Source: Aquificaceae bacterium (lineage in GTDB: Bacteria > Aquificota > Aquificia > Aquificales > Aquificaceae). Taken from it: a stretch of 18,039 nt of DNA. The stretch lies in assembly GCA_027049085.1 (NCBI GenBank), contig JALTVH010000133.1, positions 1 through 18,039 on the forward strand, in the 5' to 3' direction. A program made the position numbers and the translations under genes. The stretch's first letter is position 1; the number at the start of each line of letters is the position of its first letter. The notes beneath the pieces are model-generated. The model was given only the letters and a program-made list of their open reading frames with translations. It made no database searches and was not told the DNA's origin. Positions 1-6,799 of this stretch are shown here, piece after piece.

Positions 1-242
1 TTGGAAAGTATCTGATGCATGAAGTCATAAAGGACCTCAGCCATAAGGCTGAGGTGTTTCTCCTTGATGTTAGGAAATCAAACCTCCCCGCCATAAGGCT
101 CTACAGGTCTCTCGGCTTTTCTGTTGTTAAGGAGAGGCCAAAGTTTTACTCAGACGGTGAGAACGCCCTGTTGATGGAACTGAGGTCTGATAAAATCCAT
201 TCAGATGGAGATAAGAGGAAAGCCCCTCAGGCCTTTAATTGA
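1..242 (+). CDS. rimI: Ribosomal-protein-alanine N-acetyltransferase RimI (C-terminal part)
   Basis: This is the 3' end of a GNAT-family acetyltransferase; the gene begins before the window and its codons run from base 3. The visible part starts in the acetyl-CoA binding loop (GKYLM, the end of the usual G-x-G-x-x-L pattern). It continues with the family hallmark N-x-x-A-x-x-L-Y-x-x-L-G-F (seen as NLPAIRLYRSLGF) and ends with a FYSDGENALLMEL segment that matches the end of RimI proteins, which acetylate the N-terminal alanine of ribosomal protein S18. The last 18 or so residues are a polar tail beyond the usual end. The last 38 bases overlap the start of hpt in another frame, so the two are probably co-transcribed. 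Another RimI-like acetyltransferase is possible because the N-terminal half is not visible. Confidence 0.85.
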   Translation, partial: GKYLMHEVIKDLSHKAEVFLLDVRKSNLPAIRLYRSLGFSVVKERPKFYSDGENALLMELRSDKIHSDGDKRKAPQAFN

Positions 243-741
243 TCCCCAGAGCATTCAGAAAAGGGTCCATAAGCTCGCAGGGGAAATTTTGGATGCCTTC
301 GGAAATACTGAGGAACTCTACGTGGTTGGGATTCTGAAAGGAGCCTTCATATTTACCGCGGACCTTGTCAGGGCAATGAATATCCCTGTAGTAGTTGATT
401 TTCTTCAGGTTTCAAGTTACGGGCAATCTATGGAGTCCTCTGGAAAGATAAGGATTATGAAGGATATAGAAATTGATATTGCGGGTAAGAAGGTCCTCCT
501 GATTGATGACATCCTTGATACAGGTCTTACCATCAGTGAGATTTACAGATTCTTGAAGAGCAAGGGTCCTTCAGAGCTGAAGAGTTGTGTTTTTATAGAG
601 AAAGAGGGAAGAAGGAAAACAGACTTTGAGGCAGATTTCGTTGGCTTTAAAACACTCAATTACTTCCTGGTGGGTTACGGGCTTGACTGGGGAGAACTGG
701 GAAGGAATCTTCCAGGAATTTACGCTGTGGAGGGATCATGA
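205..741 (+). CDS. hpt: Hypoxanthine phosphoribosyltransferase
   Basis: This type I phosphoribosyltransferase of 178 residues has the usual length for bacterial HPRT. It makes IMP (and usually GMP) from the free base and PRPP in purine salvage and is cytosolic. The PRPP-binding loop VLLIDDILDTGLT lies at about residues 97-109, with the two acidic residues D101/D102 and the DTG that hold the ribose phosphate. The mobile loop SSYG (70-73) followed by ESSG (77-80) and the C-terminal VGYGLDW and RNLPGIY segments are typical. The ATG at 205 places the family core (IDPQSIQKRV) at residue 12. No strong Shine-Dalgarno is close to it, and the start lies inside rimI, so translation may be coupled. The stop overlaps the next gene's start as ATGA. 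Confidence 0.95.
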   Translation: MEIRGKPLRPLIDPQSIQKRVHKLAGEILDAFGNTEELYVVGILKGAFIFTADLVRAMNIPVVVDFLQVSSYGQSMESSGKIRIMKDIEIDIAGKKVLLIDDILDTGLTISEIYRFLKSKGPSELKSCVFIEKEGRRKTDFEADFVGFKTLNYFLVGYGLDWGELGRNLPGIYAVEGS

Positions 742-1769
742 AGGCTATGATTCTTAAAGGTTTTGGAGGAACGGAAAACCTTGTCTATACCGAGGATTTC
801 CCCGATCCCAAGGCAGGACCGGGGGAAGTGGTGGTCAGAGTCAGGGCTGTTGCCCTGAACCACCTTGATATATGGGTTAGAATGGGTGCCCTTGCTGTGA
901 AGCCCGACCTGCCACACATCCTCGGGTCTGATGTGAGCGGGGTAGTTGAGGAAACGGGTCCTGGAGTAACGGGCTTTTCAAAGGGAGATGAAGTTGTGGT
1001 GTCTCCCGGTCTTTCTTGCGGGGTATGCGAGGAGTGCCTTAAGGGTAAGGACAATCACTGCAGGCATTACGATATACTCGGGCTTAAAAGCAAGGGAGGT
1101 TATGCCGAGTTTGTAAAGGTCCCTTCAAGAAACCTTATCAGGAAACCTGAAAATCTTTCCCATGAGGAGTCAGCAAGCTATCCTCTGACATTTTTGACCG
1201 TATGGAATGCTCTCGTCAATAAAGGAAAGATTTCGCCGGGCGACAGGGTTCTTATATGGGCAGGATCCTCAGGTGTAGGGGTTGCGGGAATTCAAATCGC
1301 AAAGCTATTTTCATGCTTTGTAATCGCTACAGCCGGGGATGAAGAGAAAGCCCAGAGGTGCGAAGATCTTGGTGCGGATATGGTCATAAATCATTACAGG
1401 GAAGATGTGGTTGCGAAGGTTCGTGAGAGGTTTCCGGATGGAATTGACGTTGTCATGGACCATGTTGGTTCAAAGACCTTTGAGAGGAGCATCCACTGCC
1501 TTAAAAAGGGGGGAAGGCTTGTCTTCTTTGGAACAACAACAGGATCAGACTTCAACATTGATATTCGCTACCTCTTCGTGAGGGAGATCTCCCTGAGAGG
1601 TGTTTACATGGGTCCTTCGGGCGACCTGCACAGAATAACGAGGTTAATGGAGGAGAACAAACTCAGGCCCGTTGTGGACAGAGTATTCCCCCTCAAGTTT
1701 GCTGGAGAAGCCCACACCTATCTTGAAGAGTCAAAACACTTTGGCAAAGTGGTGCTGATCGTTGAGTGA
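738..1769 (+). CDS. Medium-chain dehydrogenase/reductase with structural zinc only
   Basis: This 343-residue NAD(P)-dependent oxidoreductase belongs to the MDR superfamily (alcohol dehydrogenase/quinone oxidoreductase type). The structural zinc loop is complete: Cys94, Cys97, Cys100 and Cys108. The Rossmann fold has the nucleotide-binding turn AGSSGVGVAG at about 175-184. The catalytic-zinc site of classical alcohol dehydrogenases is not kept: the usual Cys is replaced in NHLD (Asn41) and the usual GHE reads GSD at 63-65. A zinc-independent reductase acting on enones, quinones or aldehydes is therefore more likely than a classical alcohol dehydrogenase, and the substrate is unknown. The start overlaps the hpt stop by four bases and has a GGAG five bases upstream. 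The stop directly abuts that of the convergent IscU-like gene. Confidence 0.9.
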   Translation: MKAMILKGFGGTENLVYTEDFPDPKAGPGEVVVRVRAVALNHLDIWVRMGALAVKPDLPHILGSDVSGVVEETGPGVTGFSKGDEVVVSPGLSCGVCEECLKGKDNHCRHYDILGLKSKGGYAEFVKVPSRNLIRKPENLSHEESASYPLTFLTVWNALVNKGKISPGDRVLIWAGSSGVGVAGIQIAKLFSCFVIATAGDEEKAQRCEDLGADMVINHYREDVVAKVRERFPDGIDVVMDHVGSKTFERSIHCLKKGGRLVFFGTTTGSDFNIDIRYLFVREISLRGVYMGPSGDLHRITRLMEENKLRPVVDRVFPLKFAGEAHTYLEESKHFGKVVLIVE

Positions 1770-2108
1770 TCAGCCCATTGCGCTTTCAAGAGCTGTCAGG
1801 GCGATAGAAACCCTGTTTTCCATCTTTTCCTTCTCTTTCTCCTCGCTGAAGTTGGCGAGGATCTCCTCTGCTGAAGGAGGCTCACCCTTTTTCTTGATCA
1901 GCTCACACATGTAATCGGTTACCGCAAGGAGCTTTTTACATCTCTTTGTTGCCTTGAACTTGCAGTCAACTATCTTTCCGCCCTCTTTTTTGAGGAAGAT
2001 CGTTACGCTGTGACAACCCTGGGTGCACTTACCAGCAGACTCGTACCCTGCGGGCTCCTCCTCCACTATGTTTTTAAGCCCCTGCTCAACGTACTCCGCA
2101 ACTTTCAT
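1770..2108 (-). CDS. Small Cys-rich IscU/NifU-N-like protein
   Basis: The protein has 112 residues and resembles the IscU/NifU N-terminal scaffold fold on which Fe-S clusters are built. The alignable core runs from QGCHSVTIFL (30-39) through KIVDCKFKA (45-53) and KRCKKLLA (55-62) to a C-terminal NRVSIALTALESAM helix that matches the end of IscU. Five cysteines are present at 28, 32, 49, 57 and 68. Cys32 and Cys57 fall where IscU Cys37 and Cys63 are expected, but the third ligand (IscU Cys106) is a valine, and three other cysteines are added. It may be a divergent scaffold, a carrier, or another metal or redox protein. No iscS, hscA or fdx lies nearby. A TATAAT box sits 7 bases before the ATG, with no Shine-Dalgarno. 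Confidence 0.75.
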   Translation of the reverse strand: MKVAEYVEQGLKNIVEEEPAGYESAGKCTQGCHSVTIFLKKEGGKIVDCKFKATKRCKKLLAVTDYMCELIKKKGEPPSAEEILANFSEEKEKEKMENRVSIALTALESAMG

Positions 2109-2115
2109 GGTGAAT

Positions 2116-2125
2116 ATTATAAAAT
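2116..2125. promoter_or_regulatory. Bidirectional -10 element between the IscU-like gene and dapA
   Basis: The 10-mer ATTATAAAAT reads TATAAT on the minus strand (2121-2116), 7 bases before the IscU-like ATG. On the plus strand it reads TATAAA (2118-2123), 9 bases before the dapA ATG at 2133. Predicted start sites (7 bases beyond the hexamer) are 2109 on the minus strand and 2130 on the plus strand. That would give leaders of 1 and 3 bases. No -35 box of normal quality is visible on either side. The same 10-mer recurs at 15201. Confidence 0.55.
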
Positions 2126-2132
2126 GAATGCC

Positions 2133-3017
2133 ATGTTTGAAGGCTCAATAGTAGCTCTTATAACACCTTTCAAAGAAGGAGAGGTTGATTACGAATCTCT
2201 TGGAAAGCTGATAGACTTCCACGTTGACAACGGGACAGATGCTATCCTTGTCTGCGGGACTACAGGCGAGTCACCCACCCTCACCTTTGAAGAGCATGAC
2301 AGCGTCGTGGAATTTGCTGTAAAGCACGCAAAGGGAAGGATAAAGGTTATAGCGGGAACAGGCGCCAACGCCACCCATGAGGCGGTTCATCTGACAGCTC
2401 ATGCAAAGGAAGTAGGTGCAGACGGTGCTTTGCTCGTCGTTCCATACTACAACAAGCCAACACAGGAAGGCCTCTTTCAACATTTTTCAACCATAGCAAG
2501 GGAAGTTGACATCCCGATCATCATCTACAACATCCCCTCAAGAACAGGCGTTGAGATTTCAGTTGATACAATGTACAGACTCGTTTCCGAAAATCCCAAC
2601 ATCGTTGGTTCCAAGGAATCTGTGGGTAATATGGACAGGATCTCAGAGCTTGTAAGGAGGCTCGGTGACGGATTCTCTGTACTTTCGGGAGACGATAGCC
2701 TCACCCTTCCTATGATGGCGATTGGTGCTAAAGGCGTTATATCCGTTGCAAACAACATCATGCCAAGGGAGATCAAGGATCTGACCTCAAGCGCTCTTGA
2801 AGGAAACTTCAAAAAGGCAAGGAAGATACACCTTGATCTCCTTCCCCTCTTTAAAGCCCTGTTCATTGAGACGAACCCGATCCCTGTAAAGACCGCCTGC
2901 TGGATGCTGGGCATGTGTGAAAAGGAATTCAGGCTCCCCCTCTGCCCGATGAAGAAAGAAAATGAAGAGAAACTCAGAGAAGTTCTTAAGAACTACAATC
3001 TCCCTCTTGTCAACTGA
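2133..3017 (+). CDS. dapA: 4-hydroxy-tetrahydrodipicolinate synthase
   Basis: DapA condenses pyruvate with aspartate semialdehyde, the first committed step of the diaminopimelate/lysine pathway; it is cytosolic and usually tetrameric. With the ATG at 2133 the protein has 294 residues, the normal length. The Schiff-base lysine is K161 (VGSKES). The catalytic tyrosine is Y132 (IIYNIPSRTG), with T43/T44 of CGTTGESPTL and Y106 of VVPYYNKP completing the site. Longer readings start upstream of the divergent gene's start codon and are unlikely; an ATG at 2124 would add only three residues. Neither ATG has a Shine-Dalgarno, and a TATAAA box lies 9 bases before 2133, so the mRNA may be leaderless. 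The stop overlaps the kinase start as TGATG. Confidence 0.96.
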   Translation: MFEGSIVALITPFKEGEVDYESLGKLIDFHVDNGTDAILVCGTTGESPTLTFEEHDSVVEFAVKHAKGRIKVIAGTGANATHEAVHLTAHAKEVGADGALLVVPYYNKPTQEGLFQHFSTIAREVDIPIIIYNIPSRTGVEISVDTMYRLVSENPNIVGSKESVGNMDRISELVRRLGDGFSVLSGDDSLTLPMMAIGAKGVISVANNIMPREIKDLTSSALEGNFKKARKIHLDLLPLFKALFIETNPIPVKTACWMLGMCEKEFRLPLCPMKKENEEKLREVLKNYNLPLVN

Positions 3018-3844
3018 TGGGTCAGGAAGAAACGCCCTTCAGAGAAGGGGAGATCATTCTCGGATATTACAGGGTTCTTGGGATAATCGGCAGGGGTGAC
3101 TTTGGAATAGTATACAAAGTGAGGGGAGAAAAGGGCAGGTACAGAGGAAAGATCCTTGCACTGAAGGTTGCTTCCAATCCCTATGCAATAGAATACCTGT
3201 GGAAGGAGGCTCAGACGCTCATATTAATAAACCACCCCAATATAATTTCCCTTCAAAGCTATCTGTACAAGAAGGATAAAAAGGAGTTGTACGTCCTGTA
3301 CGAATTGATGGATGTGGGCGACCTGAAAGAATATGTGAAAGAAAAGGGAACTCTTTCAGAGGAAGATGCCCTTAAGGTTCTGTGGCACATCACCAATGGA
3401 CTTGAGTTTCTTCATTCAAGGGGATACATTCACTGCGATATAAAACCGGAAAACATCTTTGGCAAGAGGATCCTGAACAGTATTGTCTGGAAGCTCGGCG
3501 ACTTCGGATTGATGAAAATCCGAGGGTCAGTTTCGGTAATTGACGTTAAAGGAACCATTGGCTATATCGCACCGGAAGTCTTCAGGGGAGAACTGCACAG
3601 GTCAAGCGATATATATTCACTGGGCTGTCTTCTACACTTCCTCCTTACGGGAAGGGATCCCTTCCACAGCAACGATCTTAAAGAAAAGCTTAGGAGGAAT
3701 AAGATGGGGGAGTACAGACTGGAGGTCACGGCATCCCGGGAAGTTCAGGAACTCCTCAGGAAGCTCCTGGAAAAAAACTATACTCAAAGGTTCAGAACAG
3801 CGGGAGAGTTGAAGGAATACCTGATAAAGAGGGGTTTGAGTTGA
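3017..3844 (+). CDS. Eukaryotic-type Ser/Thr protein kinase, non-RD
   Basis: This 275-residue soluble kinase is almost only a kinase domain, with no membrane segment, PASTA repeat or other sensor domain. The parts seen in order are: glycine loop GRGDFG (25-30), ATP-anchoring K50 (LALKVA), helix-C E64, catalytic loop HCDIKPEN (139-146, catalytic D141), DFG (162-164), activation segment GTIGYIAPE (179-187) and D198 of SSDIYSLG. All residues needed for catalysis are present. The arginine of the usual HRD is Cys140, making it a non-RD kinase, a class that often does not depend on activation-loop phosphorylation. It lies between dapA and a PP2C-like phosphatase, overlapping both by a few bases, so kinase and phosphatase are very probably translated together and may act on the same targets. 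The targets are unknown. Confidence 0.93.
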   Translation: MGQEETPFREGEIILGYYRVLGIIGRGDFGIVYKVRGEKGRYRGKILALKVASNPYAIEYLWKEAQTLILINHPNIISLQSYLYKKDKKELYVLYELMDVGDLKEYVKEKGTLSEEDALKVLWHITNGLEFLHSRGYIHCDIKPENIFGKRILNSIVWKLGDFGLMKIRGSVSVIDVKGTIGYIAPEVFRGELHRSSDIYSLGCLLHFLLTGRDPFHSNDLKEKLRRNKMGEYRLEVTASREVQELLRKLLEKNYTQRFRTAGELKEYLIKRGLS

Positions 3845-4473
3845 GGGCGGTTTTCAGAGAACATTACAAAAACCGGGAAACCTTTGCAGACAGAATTTAT
3901 CTTGGTGAAAGGACCTTTGCTGTTGCTGATGGAATGGGTATGGGGAAGGGACCCATACTTGCTGCAGAAACAGCCATAGCTGTTATCAGAGATCGGGAAC
4001 CCTTTGCCTCATATCTTGAAATGGAAAGGGCTTTGAGCACAGCCAATAAGGAAGTTATGGAAAAAACTGCTCAGCTCGGAGACAGAGAAGTATCGGGAAC
4101 AACGCTCAGTGTAATATCTTTCCTTGACGATGGGTACGTCCTCGGTCACATAGGCGACTCAAGGATTTACAGATTTTCAGAGGGGGAGGTCCGCCTGCTG
4201 ACCGAGGATCACGTAACGGTTGTTAACGGGAAGAAGCTTGTCTCCGTTCTGGGAATAGAGTGGAAACCCCGGTTTCAGATCACAGAGGGGACTTATTCAA
4301 AGGGAGACATCTTTGTGGTGATGTCCGATGGCTTCGTGGATGCAGTGCATGACGGTTTATTAGAAGAGAGTTTTGATCATGACCCTGATGCTTTTTCCGA
4401 TTACCTCTATGAAGCATTTTTGAAATCTGGTTCAGATCACGATATGTCCTTCATTATAATCGCAACCGGTTGA
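3841..4473 (+). CDS. PP2C-family Ser/Thr protein phosphatase (divergent)
   Basis: A metal-dependent phosphatase of 210 residues, slightly shorter than typical bacterial PP2C proteins (about 240). Motifs: AVADGMG (28-33, metal-binding D30/G31), SGTTLSV (85-91), HIGDSRIYRF (103-112), LTEDH (120-124), VMSDGF (160-165) and the terminal metal Asp in DMSFII (D201). The usual opening R-x-x-N-E-D is poorly kept (NRETFADR, 11-18), and ADGMGGH reads ADGMGMG, so first-shell geometry may differ. The start is TTG: it lies four bases inside the kinase gene and has GAGGGG about 8 bases upstream, and no ATG is available nearby. It is the likely antagonist of the upstream kinase. Confidence 0.88.
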   Translation: MRAVFREHYKNRETFADRIYLGERTFAVADGMGMGKGPILAAETAIAVIRDREPFASYLEMERALSTANKEVMEKTAQLGDREVSGTTLSVISFLDDGYVLGHIGDSRIYRFSEGEVRLLTEDHVTVVNGKKLVSVLGIEWKPRFQITEGTYSKGDIFVVMSDGFVDAVHDGLLEESFDHDPDAFSDYLYEAFLKSGSDHDMSFIIIATG

Positions 4474-4479
4474 AGATCA

Positions 4480-4485
4480 TATAAT
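4480..4485 (+). promoter_or_regulatory. Putative -10 box for ccdA
   Basis: A perfect TATAAT lies 10 bases before the ccdA ATG, in the 22-base gap after the phosphatase stop. The predicted start site is about 4492, leaving a 4-base leader. A second TATAAT occurs at 4455-4460 inside the phosphatase end and would give a leader of about 29 bases. AAAGG precedes the ATG by only 3 bases, too close for a good Shine-Dalgarno. No -35 box is seen, and read-through from dapA remains possible. Confidence 0.45.
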
Positions 4486-4495
4486 TGAAAGGGAA

Positions 4496-5338
4496 ATGTT
4501 TGAGGTAACCTATATCAGCGCTCTCCTTGCAGGGTTCCTTGGATTCCTTTCACCCTGTGTACTTCCCATAATTCCAGCCTACCTTTCTTACGTCTCAGGC
4601 GTTAGCATTGAAGAGATCCAGAAAGAGAAAAAGCTTTTCAACAAGAAGGTTTTCATTGCATCACTGTTTTTCGTACTTGGTTTTACCATAGTCTTCACTT
4701 CCCTGGGGGCAGGTGCATCCTTCGTTGGTCAATTCTTTAGAGCCTATCAGGTTGAAATTGCCAAGATAGGTGGGGGACTTGTCATATTCTTTGGCCTCCA
4801 CTTTGCAGGTGCTTTCCTCAGGGAGAACTTTCTTAAGGAGCTGATAGCGGTTGAGGCATTCCTCGGTGCCCTTTATCTGATAAAGGTAATAAACCTTGAG
4901 ACCTTCACCTCCCTGACATCTGCAGTTCTCATTGTTCTTGGTCTGTACCTCCTCAGGTTCCATGAAGTTCTTTACAGACAGCTAAAAAAGGAAGCAAGAT
5001 CAGGTGCTTCCTACCTTGGAGCACTTGTCATTGGGATCGTCTTTGCCTTTGGCTGGACCCCCTGTATAGGTCCAATTCTTGGTTCCATTCTTTTCATCGC
5101 ATCCCAGCAGGAAACCGTTGCCCAGGGAGCGACCCTCCTGCTTACTTTTTCTCTCGGGCTTGGAATCCCCCTGATAATAGCAGGGCTTCTCTTTACGGCC
5201 TTCCTTTCCTTCGTGAGGAAATTCGGTAAGTTCTTCGGCGTCGTTGAGTTTGTGGGAGGCCTCTTGCTTATTATCCTTGGTCTCTTGCTTGTTCTTGATA
5301 AGCTCAGCTGGTTTGCAAGCCTCGGTGTTGGTATATGA
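4496..5338 (+). CDS. ccdA: CcdA/DsbD-type transmembrane thiol-disulfide electron carrier with extra helices
   Basis: This integral membrane protein of 280 residues passes reducing equivalents from cytoplasmic thioredoxin to periplasmic proteins, mainly for cytochrome c maturation. The two redox cysteines are both present: C21 in SPCVLP (helix 1) and C190 in the matching WTPCIGP, preserving the inverted two-fold repeat of the family. Typical CcdA proteins have about 220-240 residues and six helices. Here about 50 residues (roughly 105-160) are inserted before the second half and form two more hydrophobic segments (about 115-133 and 138-154). An even number of added helices keeps the two halves in their normal relative orientation. 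No thioredoxin or cytochrome c gene is adjacent. The stop overlaps hisH as ATGA. Confidence 0.92.
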   Translation: MFEVTYISALLAGFLGFLSPCVLPIIPAYLSYVSGVSIEEIQKEKKLFNKKVFIASLFFVLGFTIVFTSLGAGASFVGQFFRAYQVEIAKIGGGLVIFFGLHFAGAFLRENFLKELIAVEAFLGALYLIKVINLETFTSLTSAVLIVLGLYLLRFHEVLYRQLKKEARSGASYLGALVIGIVFAFGWTPCIGPILGSILFIASQQETVAQGATLLLTFSLGLGIPLIIAGLLFTAFLSFVRKFGKFFGVVEFVGGLLLIILGLLLVLDKLSWFASLGVGI

Positions 5339-5952
5339 AAGTCGCTGTAGTTGACTACGGCATGGGGAATCTTAGAAGCGTAGCCAAAGCCCTTGAAGTT
5401 GTGGGCTTCCCTGAGGTATCGGTAACCTCTTCAAAGGAAGATATCCTTTCAAGCGATGCTGTCGTTTTTCCCGGTCAGGGAGCTTTCAGGAAAGCAATGG
5501 AGAACCTTAAAAGCCTTGGGCTCATTGAGGTCCTGAAAGAAGTCATCCTTTCTCAGAAACCCTTTTTTGGTATATGCCTCGGGCTACAGCTCCTTTTTGA
5601 ACGGAGCCATGAACACGGCATCACCTCTGGTCTCGGAATACTGCCCGGAGAGGTCAGACTCTTACCCACAAGCGTTAAGCTCCCCCACATAGGCTGGAAT
5701 CAGGTGAGAATTTCCAGAGATTCCAGTCTCTTTAGAGGAATTGAAGATGGAGAATACTTTTACTTTGTACACTCCTACCGCGTGGTTCCCCAAGATGAAA
5801 GGGTCATAGCGTCAGTGACGGATTATGGCACAGACTTCGTTTCAGCAATTGAAAGGGAAAACCTCTGGGCGGTACAGTTTCACCCTGAAAAGAGCCAGAA
5901 AAAGGGACTTGCGATCCTGAAAAACTTTCTTGAGTTTGTTAAGGCCCGCTAA
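5335..5952 (+). CDS. hisH: Imidazole glycerol phosphate synthase, glutaminase subunit
   Basis: HisH hydrolyses glutamine and feeds ammonia to HisF in step five of histidine synthesis. The protein has 205 residues, as expected. The class I glutamine amidotransferase triad is clear: nucleophile C81 in GICLGLQ, with H183 and E185 in QFHPEKS. The oxyanion region is PGQGAF (46-51), and the N-terminus VAVVDYGMGN is typical for HisH. The start codon overlaps the ccdA stop. No hisF or other his gene is in the window, so the pathway genes appear to be dispersed in this genome. The gene ends 5 bases before the convergent beta-barrel gene, with no visible terminator. Confidence 0.97.
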   Translation: MKVAVVDYGMGNLRSVAKALEVVGFPEVSVTSSKEDILSSDAVVFPGQGAFRKAMENLKSLGLIEVLKEVILSQKPFFGICLGLQLLFERSHEHGITSGLGILPGEVRLLPTSVKLPHIGWNQVRISRDSSLFRGIEDGEYFYFVHSYRVVPQDERVIASVTDYGTDFVSAIERENLWAVQFHPEKSQKKGLAILKNFLEFVKAR

Positions 5953-5957
5953 TACCC

Positions 5958-6746
5958 TCAGAAAGCAACACCAACGTTCAGGAATGGGCTTGAAACCTGA
6001 ACGTTAAGATTGGTATCAAAGGCATCTTTGAGCTCAAGTTTTTCAACTCTGTAGCCAAGTCCTGCATAAAACCTCGCCAGGCCCGGAAGGGAGAAGGGAC
6101 TTATCCTAAGTTCACCCGTTAAGTCGTAGTAGCTTGAGTTCTGGTAGGAGATTCCCCTAACCTCAGCAAGGACAGATACCATCCCAAAATTGAGGGCACC
6201 TCCAAGATATACCATGGGTATAACCACATTCCCCTGAGCCGATTCAGTTTTTGTCTGGGTGACGCTACCGATGGTTGTCTTACCCGTTACAGAACCATCG
6301 AAGTTTATGAATCTTGCATTCAGTCCAGCCTCAAGATCCAGTAAACCGCCGGTCAGGGTACCGAGAAAGGGAACATTAAGGATAAGGGCAAGATCATACC
6401 TGTCCATCTTTAGCCTTGTATCTATTGTCTGATTAGCATCAAAGGTGGTTCCACCGTAATTCAGAGTCGTCGTAATAGTGTTATTTCCCTTAAAGTTCAT
6501 TGGCATGTACTGGGCGTAAAGGCCAAAAATACCAAGCTCTACCTTTGCTCTTGCAAAGGGCTGGGTGTTCCCTTTCAGACCAAGGTCATCTTTTAAGTCA
6601 AGTTTGTTGCCTGAGCCAGCAGGATACTCAACCTGTCCAGAGGGCTGATGATTCATTGCCCCTACATTAAGGTCTACGTTGATGAGCGGGATAGAAAAGG
6701 TTGTTCCGGCAAGCAGAGGGATCAGCGATATTATATGCTTCTTCAT
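5958..6746 (-). CDS. Outer-membrane beta-barrel protein, about 250 residues
   Basis: The 262-residue precursor has a short signal peptide (MKKHIISLIPLLAGTTFS, cleavage probably near residue 18-20). It then shows alternating polar/hydrophobic strands rich in Gly, Tyr, Asn and Thr and ends in Phe, the normal C-terminal mark for BAM-dependent barrels. A repeated tendency toward V-x-L-x-G-x-x-L and strand pairs such as LARFYAGLGYRVEKLEL supports a small barrel of about 8-10 strands. It resembles the general 'outer membrane protein' families described in Gram-negatives (TIGR04219-like), but I cannot assign a ligand. Translation starts at the ATG 6 bases after a strong GGAGG. It follows the lipoprotein gene with a hairpin between them and is probably co-transcribed with it. 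Confidence 0.8.
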   Translation of the reverse strand: MKKHIISLIPLLAGTTFSIPLINVDLNVGAMNHQPSGQVEYPAGSGNKLDLKDDLGLKGNTQPFARAKVELGIFGLYAQYMPMNFKGNNTITTTLNYGGTTFDANQTIDTRLKMDRYDLALILNVPFLGTLTGGLLDLEAGLNARFINFDGSVTGKTTIGSVTQTKTESAQGNVVIPMVYLGGALNFGMVSVLAEVRGISYQNSSYYDLTGELRISPFSLPGLARFYAGLGYRVEKLELKDAFDTNLNVQVSSPFLNVGVAF

Positions 6747-6769
6747 TATCTACCTCCTGCAAAGTTTCT

Positions 6770-6799
6770 GGGGCAGGGGCAGATGCCCCTCACTGCCCC
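6770..6799 (-). other. GC-rich nested hairpin at the lipoprotein stop codon
   Basis: GGGGCAG (6770-6776) pairs with CTGCCCC (6793-6799), and inside it GGGGCA (6776-6781) can pair with TGCCCC (6784-6789). The lipoprotein stop codon (6790-6792) lies in the internal bulge. No T-run follows on the minus strand (the next bases are AGAAACTTTGC), so it is not a standard intrinsic terminator. An RNA-processing or stabilising stem between the lipoprotein and barrel genes is more likely. Confidence 0.5.

Noticed and set aside
2010..2132. Longer dapA reading from 2010
   Set aside because: The added 41 residues lie in antisense to the IscU-like gene and precede the conserved DapA start (MFEGSIVALITPF); the extension has no family match.
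4661..4963. 100-residue minus-strand open frame inside ccdA
   Set aside because: It is a shadow of a well-supported membrane protein gene and has no recognisable family features.
5950..5960. Terminator between hisH and the convergent barrel gene
   Set aside because: Only 5 bases separate the stop codons and no stable stem with a T-run is seen on either side.
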